8,979 bases of DNA from Candidatus Hydrogenedentota bacterium (GTDB lineage Bacteria; Hydrogenedentota; Hydrogenedentia; Hydrogenedentiales; CAITNO01), in NCBI GenBank assembly GCA_903922535.1, contig CAIXUF010001232.1, forward strand, positions 1 to 8,979, given 5' to 3'. Both the position numbers and the translations under genes were made by a program. The notes under the pieces are model-generated. The model worked only from the letters and a program-made list of their open reading frames with translations. It was not told the origin of the DNA and made no database searches. Shown here piece after piece: positions 6,144 to 8,979 of the stretch. How positions within the stretch are numbered: position 1 is the first letter of the stretch; each line of letters opens with the position of its first letter.

Positions 6144-7339
6144 TGGGTGTCCTTCGTCTTCTGGCTGCCTGCCGGTTTGTCCCCGGAAGTTTTCGCCTTT
6201 GCCGGAGCGGACTTTGCCTTGACTGGATCGGACTTGGTCGTTGCCGGAGCGGACTTTGCCTTGGCTGAATCGGATTTAGTCTTGGTCGGAGCGGATTTTG
6301 CCTTGGCCGGGTCGGACTTCGTTTTGGCCGGAACGGACTTTGCCTTGGCTGCGTCAGATTTCGTTTTGGCGGGTGCGGGTTTTGCCTTTGCACCAGTGCC
6401 CTGTGACTTGGGCGCGGCCTTGGCTTTGGGCTTGGCCGCAGGTTTCGGTTCGGGCTTCAGTTCGAGCTTGGGCTGCGCCGCGGGTGCGGGTGCCGCCACG
6501 GATTCGGACGCTGCCACAGGCTGGGGTGTTGCCTCAGGTTTGGGTGCTGCGGCGGATTCGGGCGCGGTGCCCGGTTCATGCGGCACCAAGATGGGCACCC
6601 CATTGGGTCCTGCGGGCTTGGGCGTCTCGGGTTCGGGCGGCAGCAGCATGGCATCGGGCACGCGCTTGCCCCCGGCCCCGACGGTCTCGACCACGCGGTC
6701 ATTCTGCACCACCTTGGTGTCCTGGGGCAGAAAGATCTGGGTCAGTTGCGGTCCTGGCCGGAAGGTCTTGTCGATGGCCTCCACCTCAATGAATACCTGG
6801 GATTCCTCGTCATTGCGGATGTGGATGCGGTAGGGCAGGAAGTCCTCATCGCGCAAATACAGGTTGACCTCGATGAAATAGGCCTGCTCTTTCGACTGTG
6901 CCTTGGGCTTTATCTTTATGCCGTGTCTGCCGCGCGGGTCGTCGGTAATGTCAAAGAGCGTGATGTCGTAGGCCTTGCGCAGGGTTTCCGTGTTGCTGTT
7001 GAACCCCAGGAAGAAAATGTCCGCCTGCGGATTGTCCTCAATGTCGAAAATCTGGAGCTGCTTGATCTCCGGATCGTATTCGTACCCGCTCCGGTCGTCC
7101 ACAAGCGTGGTCCGTTCGGGATCCTCGGTGTGAAAGATGATGCGGCGGGGCTTGATAAAGACGAGGCTCCCCTTGGTGCTCAGTTCCTCGTCGGGCAGTT
7201 TTGTCTTCTGCGTGAACGTCGCGTCCAGCGCGACGATGCCGTCGCGCTTGGCGGAAAAGTCCTTGAAAAACGCATCAACGTCGGTGTCCGGCGCGGCGGT
7301 GCAGGCTGCTGCCAGCACAAAGACCCATGAGCAGATCAT
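6140..7339 (-). CDS. LolA-like outer-membrane lipoprotein carrier protein with a long Lys/Ala/Pro repeat tail
   Basis: A 399-residue protein. A hydrophobic leader (CSWVFVLAAACTAA) is followed by a LolA-like beta-sheet domain at about 20-215: DATFTQKTKLPDEELSTKG, then VFIKPRRIIFHTEDPE and SGYEYDPEIKQLQIF. This is the pattern of the periplasmic chaperone that carries lipoproteins to the outer membrane. From about residue 226 the protein is low-complexity, rich in Pro, Ala and Lys, and ends in tandem PAKTKSDPAKAKSA units. LolA itself is usually near 200 residues, so half of this protein is extra. The ATG at 7339 overlaps the stop of the divIVA-like gene (ATGA) and has GAGG seven bases upstream. 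However, this start gives a leader with no basic residues; an in-frame GTG at 7375 would add RGRRGTG, a better signal-peptide N-region. LolA family is likely; the client is unknown. Confidence 0.85.
   Translation of the reverse strand: MICSWVFVLAAACTAAPDTDVDAFFKDFSAKRDGIVALDATFTQKTKLPDEELSTKGSLVFIKPRRIIFHTEDPERTTLVDDRSGYEYDPEIKQLQIFDIEDNPQADIFFLGFNSNTETLRKAYDITLFDITDDPRGRHGIKIKPKAQSKEQAYFIEVNLYLRDEDFLPYRIHIRNDEESQVFIEVEAIDKTFRPGPQLTQIFLPQDTKVVQNDRVVETVGAGGKRVPDAMLLPPEPETPKPAGPNGVPILVPHEPGTAPESAAAPKPEATPQPVAASESVAAPAPAAQPKLELKPEPKPAAKPKAKAAPKSQGTGAKAKPAPAKTKSDAAKAKSVPAKTKSDPAKAKSAPTKTKSDSAKAKSAPATTKSDPVKAKSAPAKAKTSGDKPAGSQKTKDTQ
6206..6373 (-). repeat. Four 42-base coding repeats (14-residue PAKTKSDPAKAKSA units)
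   Basis: Within the tail of the lolA-like gene, four consecutive 14-residue units follow PxKTKSDxxKAKSx. Each is itself two 7-residue halves (PAKTKSD and PAKAKSA), with partial copies on both sides. The units differ at many synonymous positions, so the expansion is not recent, and the Lys spacing seems kept at the protein level. The tail is strongly basic. Confidence 0.9.
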
Positions 7340-8001
7340 TCCTGTTCCTCTCCGTCCTCGTTGCCCGTCTCCCACGGTTCGGATTTGTTCTGGGAAGCGT
7401 CGGACACACGTGTCATGGGCCTGTCCGGCGGGGCGTCGCTGTTGTCGTCCTCAAAGCCGATGTAGTGGCTGCGCTGTTCCCGGGGAAGCGCGGTCTGCTG
7501 GAGGCCGGCCGCGCGGGGGAGCCGTTGAAGCAGTGCCTCATGCGCGCGCAGCACGGCCTCAATGTCCGCGCGGAGCCGGTCGCGCTGATCTTGGAGGCGG
7601 CGCATCTCTGCGCGCAGCGCCTCGGGCAGTTCCTCGGCCTGATGCCGGGCGCGCGCCTTTTCGAGTTGGGCCTCCTCGAGGAGCGCCCTGGCCTGGGCGC
7701 GGGCCGCCTCGACAATCGTCTCTCCGGCCTTCTGCGCGCTGATGACGGCAGTGCGCAGGGCAAGTTCCATCTCCTGGTGCTGCTTTACCTGGTCCGTCAG
7801 GCCGTCAAACTGCGCGCCCAGACGGCGGTTTTCCGCCACGAAATGCTCGAGCGCGTTGGCCGCGCGCTCCAGCAACTCATTCACGTCGACTTTGTCATAG
7901 CCGCCGATGATCACCGTGCGAAGATCGGCGTTCATCAGGTCACTGGGCGTAAGGGCGTTCTCCTGCCCGAGCACCTCCGAGATAAGCCTGTCTTTGCGCA
8001 C
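7336..8001 (-). CDS. DivIVA domain protein
   Basis: A 221-residue cytoplasmic coiled-coil protein. Residues 17-61 give the DivIVA N-terminal signature: LTPSDLMNADLRTVIIGGYD, then VDVNELLERAANALEHFVAE and NRRL. In known members this region crosslinks at curved membrane. A long coiled coil (about 62-165, rich in Glu, Ala, Arg and Leu) follows, with QEMELALRTAVISAQKAGET matching the second conserved DivIVA segment. The C-terminus (about 180-221) is acidic and probably disordered, ending EDGEEQE. The GTG at 8001 is chosen because TAAGGAG lies six bases upstream and it places the signature where the family expects it; the open frame upstream lies inside proC. The gene starts 37 bases after proC, a common neighbourhood in Gram-positive bacteria, and overlaps the lolA-like gene by four bases. 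A role in growth or division-site organisation is inferred. Confidence 0.9.
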   Translation of the reverse strand: MRKDRLISEVLGQENALTPSDLMNADLRTVIIGGYDKVDVNELLERAANALEHFVAENRRLGAQFDGLTDQVKQHQEMELALRTAVISAQKAGETIVEAARAQARALLEEAQLEKARARHQAEELPEALRAEMRRLQDQRDRLRADIEAVLRAHEALLQRLPRAAGLQQTALPREQRSHYIGFEDDNSDAPPDRPMTRVSDASQNKSEPWETGNEDGEEQE

Positions 8002-8007
8002 AGAAAG

Positions 8008-8014
8008 CTCCTTA
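8008..8014 (-). promoter_or_regulatory. Shine-Dalgarno TAAGGAG deciding the GTG start of the DivIVA-like gene
   Basis: On the minus strand TAAGGAG lies six bases before GTG at 8001. It sets the N-terminus of the DivIVA-like protein and rules out the upstream in-frame ATG at 8136, which would place 45 unrelated residues in front. Confidence 0.7.
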
Positions 8015-8038
8015 TGCCGCCGGTTTGCGTTGGGCCGT

Positions 8039-8851
8039 TTAGGCGCCCAGTTCCCGCGAGCGCGCGGCGGCGGCGCGCACGCCCTGTGCAATGGTGCCCG
8101 CGAAATCGCGGCCGCGGAAGGCCTCCAGCGCGGCAAAGGTGGTGCCGCCCTTGGAGGTCACCTTCTCACGGAGCGTTGCGGCGGGCTCGCCCGACTCGGC
8201 GAGCAGCCGTCCCGCGCCCAGCGCGGTCTGCACGGCCAGCCGTTCCGCAACGGCGGGGTCCAGCCCTTCGGCCACGGCCGCATTCACCAGGCATTCAACC
8301 AGATAGAAGAAAAAAGCCGGTCCGCTGCCGCTCAGCGCGGTGACCGCGTCCAGGTCTGATTCCGCGACGATTTCGGCCACGCCCACCGCCTCGAACATCG
8401 TCCGCGCCGCATCCGCGTCGTCCGTATCGCATCCCGGTCCGGGGGCGATACCCGCGGCGCCCGCGCCCACCATGGCGGGGGTGTTGGGCATCACGCGGAT
8501 GACGCGGGTCTCTTCGCCCAGAACTGATCGCAACGCGGCAATGGACACGCCCGCCATGATCGACACCACCCGCGCGCCGGGCTTGAGCGCGCCCGCCAGC
8601 GGCGCGGCGGCCTCACGCCACATCTGCGGCTTCACCGCCATCACCAGCGTGTCCGCGGCGGCGGCGAGTTCCGCCGCTGTTACCGCCACCCGCGCGCCGA
8701 GCGCTGCCGCCTGCGCGGCCCGTCCCGCGTCGGGGTCATGGGCCATGACGGCCCCGGGGGCAAGAACGCCCCGCTTAACCAGCCCGGACGCGATGGCGGA
8801 ACCCATGTTGCCGAACCCGAGAAATCCCACCGTGCCCAATCCCTTGGCCAT
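8039..8851 (-). CDS. proC: Pyrroline-5-carboxylate reductase
   Basis: A 270-residue enzyme of the last step of proline synthesis, reducing 1-pyrroline-5-carboxylate to L-proline with NAD(P)H in the cytoplasm. The N-terminal dinucleotide fold is VGFLGFGNMGSAIASGL. The middle has VIRVMPNTPAMVGAGAAGI, the conserved MPNTP block. The C-terminal dimer domain carries ALSGSGPAFFFYLVECLVNA and KVTSKGGTTFAALEAF, the PROSITE-type P5CR signature region. Length is normal. Two ATG codons fit: 8857, directly after the upstream stop codon, and 8851. AAGGAG in the end of the upstream gene lies only three bases before the first and nine before the second, so 8851 is preferred. The tight junction means co-transcription with the upstream gene. 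Confidence 0.96.
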   Translation of the reverse strand: MAKGLGTVGFLGFGNMGSAIASGLVKRGVLAPGAVMAHDPDAGRAAQAAALGARVAVTAAELAAAADTLVMAVKPQMWREAAAPLAGALKPGARVVSIMAGVSIAALRSVLGEETRVIRVMPNTPAMVGAGAAGIAPGPGCDTDDADAARTMFEAVGVAEIVAESDLDAVTALSGSGPAFFFYLVECLVNAAVAEGLDPAVAERLAVQTALGAGRLLAESGEPAATLREKVTSKGGTTFAALEAFRGRDFAGTIAQGVRAAAARSRELGA

Positions 8852-8857
8852 GACCAT

Positions 8858-8979
8858 TTACTCCTTTTCCACCGCCAGATCCCGGGCCACGGCGATTTCG
8901 TCGCATCCGGGGTACAGTCGGCAGCGTATGCAGTCCTTAAACACCTTGTACGGCAGTTCGTTGCGGTCCACCACGCGGA
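8858..8979 (-). CDS. C-terminal end of an unrecognised Cys-containing protein (5' part outside window)
   Basis: The last 39 residues of a protein that enters from the right edge, ending with GTG-GAA-AAG-GAG-TAA. The reading includes NELPYKVFKDCIRCRLYPGC followed by DEIAVARDL, with a C-x2-C-x5-C cluster that could hold a metal or an iron-sulphur cluster. I do not recognise the family. Its frame is the only one of the three open through this stretch that ends just before proC, and its last codons supply the proC ribosome-binding site. In many genomes a YggS-type gene precedes proC, but this tail does not look like YggS. Confidence 0.65.
   Translation of the reverse strand, partial: RVVDRNELPYKVFKDCIRCRLYPGCDEIAVARDLAVEKE

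Noticed and set aside
6206..6373. Regular 42-base repeat considered as a CRISPR array
   Set aside because: The repeats are contiguous without unique spacers and are translated in frame as Lys-rich units.
5577..6833. Long + strand open frame (418 codons) with ADFAL/SDFVL repeats resembling pentapeptide repeats
   Set aside because: It is the antisense of the maf and lolA-like genes. The repeats are the complement of the Lys/Ala/Pro tail codons, and there is no ribosome-binding site or family match.
7327..8343. + strand open frame of 338 codons
   Set aside because: Antisense to the divIVA-like and proC genes, whose products are clearly recognised on the other strand.

Overview
The window comes from a GC-rich diderm bacterium. 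Several features together suggest a free-living, plant- or glycan-degrading member of the PVC group or a neighbour such as Hydrogenedentota: a Tat-exported Gfo/Idh/MocA oxidoreductase, a type II pseudopilin-like protein of the H-X9-DG class, a DUF5009/HGSNAT-type membrane acyltransferase, and a LolA-type lipoprotein carrier next to a DivIVA-like protein. This placement is an inference from family content; no rRNA or other decisive marker is present. Start sites often use GTG or TTG with clear Shine-Dalgarno sequences.

Layout on the + strand (1-3404): the 3' part of a Tat-secreted Gfo/Idh/MocA oxidoreductase is followed by a 585-base stretch without a convincing gene. Next come two closely spaced genes. 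The first encodes a membrane-anchored protein with LTxxQ-like motifs and collagen-like Gly/Pro tracts. The second encodes a pseudopilin-like protein whose C-terminus carries a short Pro/Gly tail of similar composition. A hairpin lies between this pair and the convergent genes that follow.

Layout on the - strand (3459-8979), in order of transcription from the right: the end of an unrecognised Cys-containing protein, proC (pyrroline-5-carboxylate reductase), a divIVA-like gene, a lolA-like gene with a long Lys/Ala/Pro repeat tail, and a maf-type nucleotide pyrophosphatase. These genes are tightly packed, with two 4-base start/stop overlaps, and look like one housekeeping operon. After a short AT-rich promoter region comes a toxin-antitoxin pair. 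The toxin is a canonical MqsR with all known catalytic residues. The antitoxin has the MqsA/YgiT zinc-finger N-terminus, but its C-terminal DNA-binding domain looks like an excisionase/MerR-type helix-turn-helix rather than the XRE type of E. coli MqsA. A multi-pass membrane acyltransferase follows, probably starting at TTG.

Most notable points: the MqsRA pair with its unusual antitoxin architecture and lower GC than its neighbours; the LTxxQ/collagen-like protein paired with a pseudopilin; and the repeat-bearing tail on a LolA-like protein. I see no CRISPR array, tRNA, rRNA, insertion sequence or clear attachment site.
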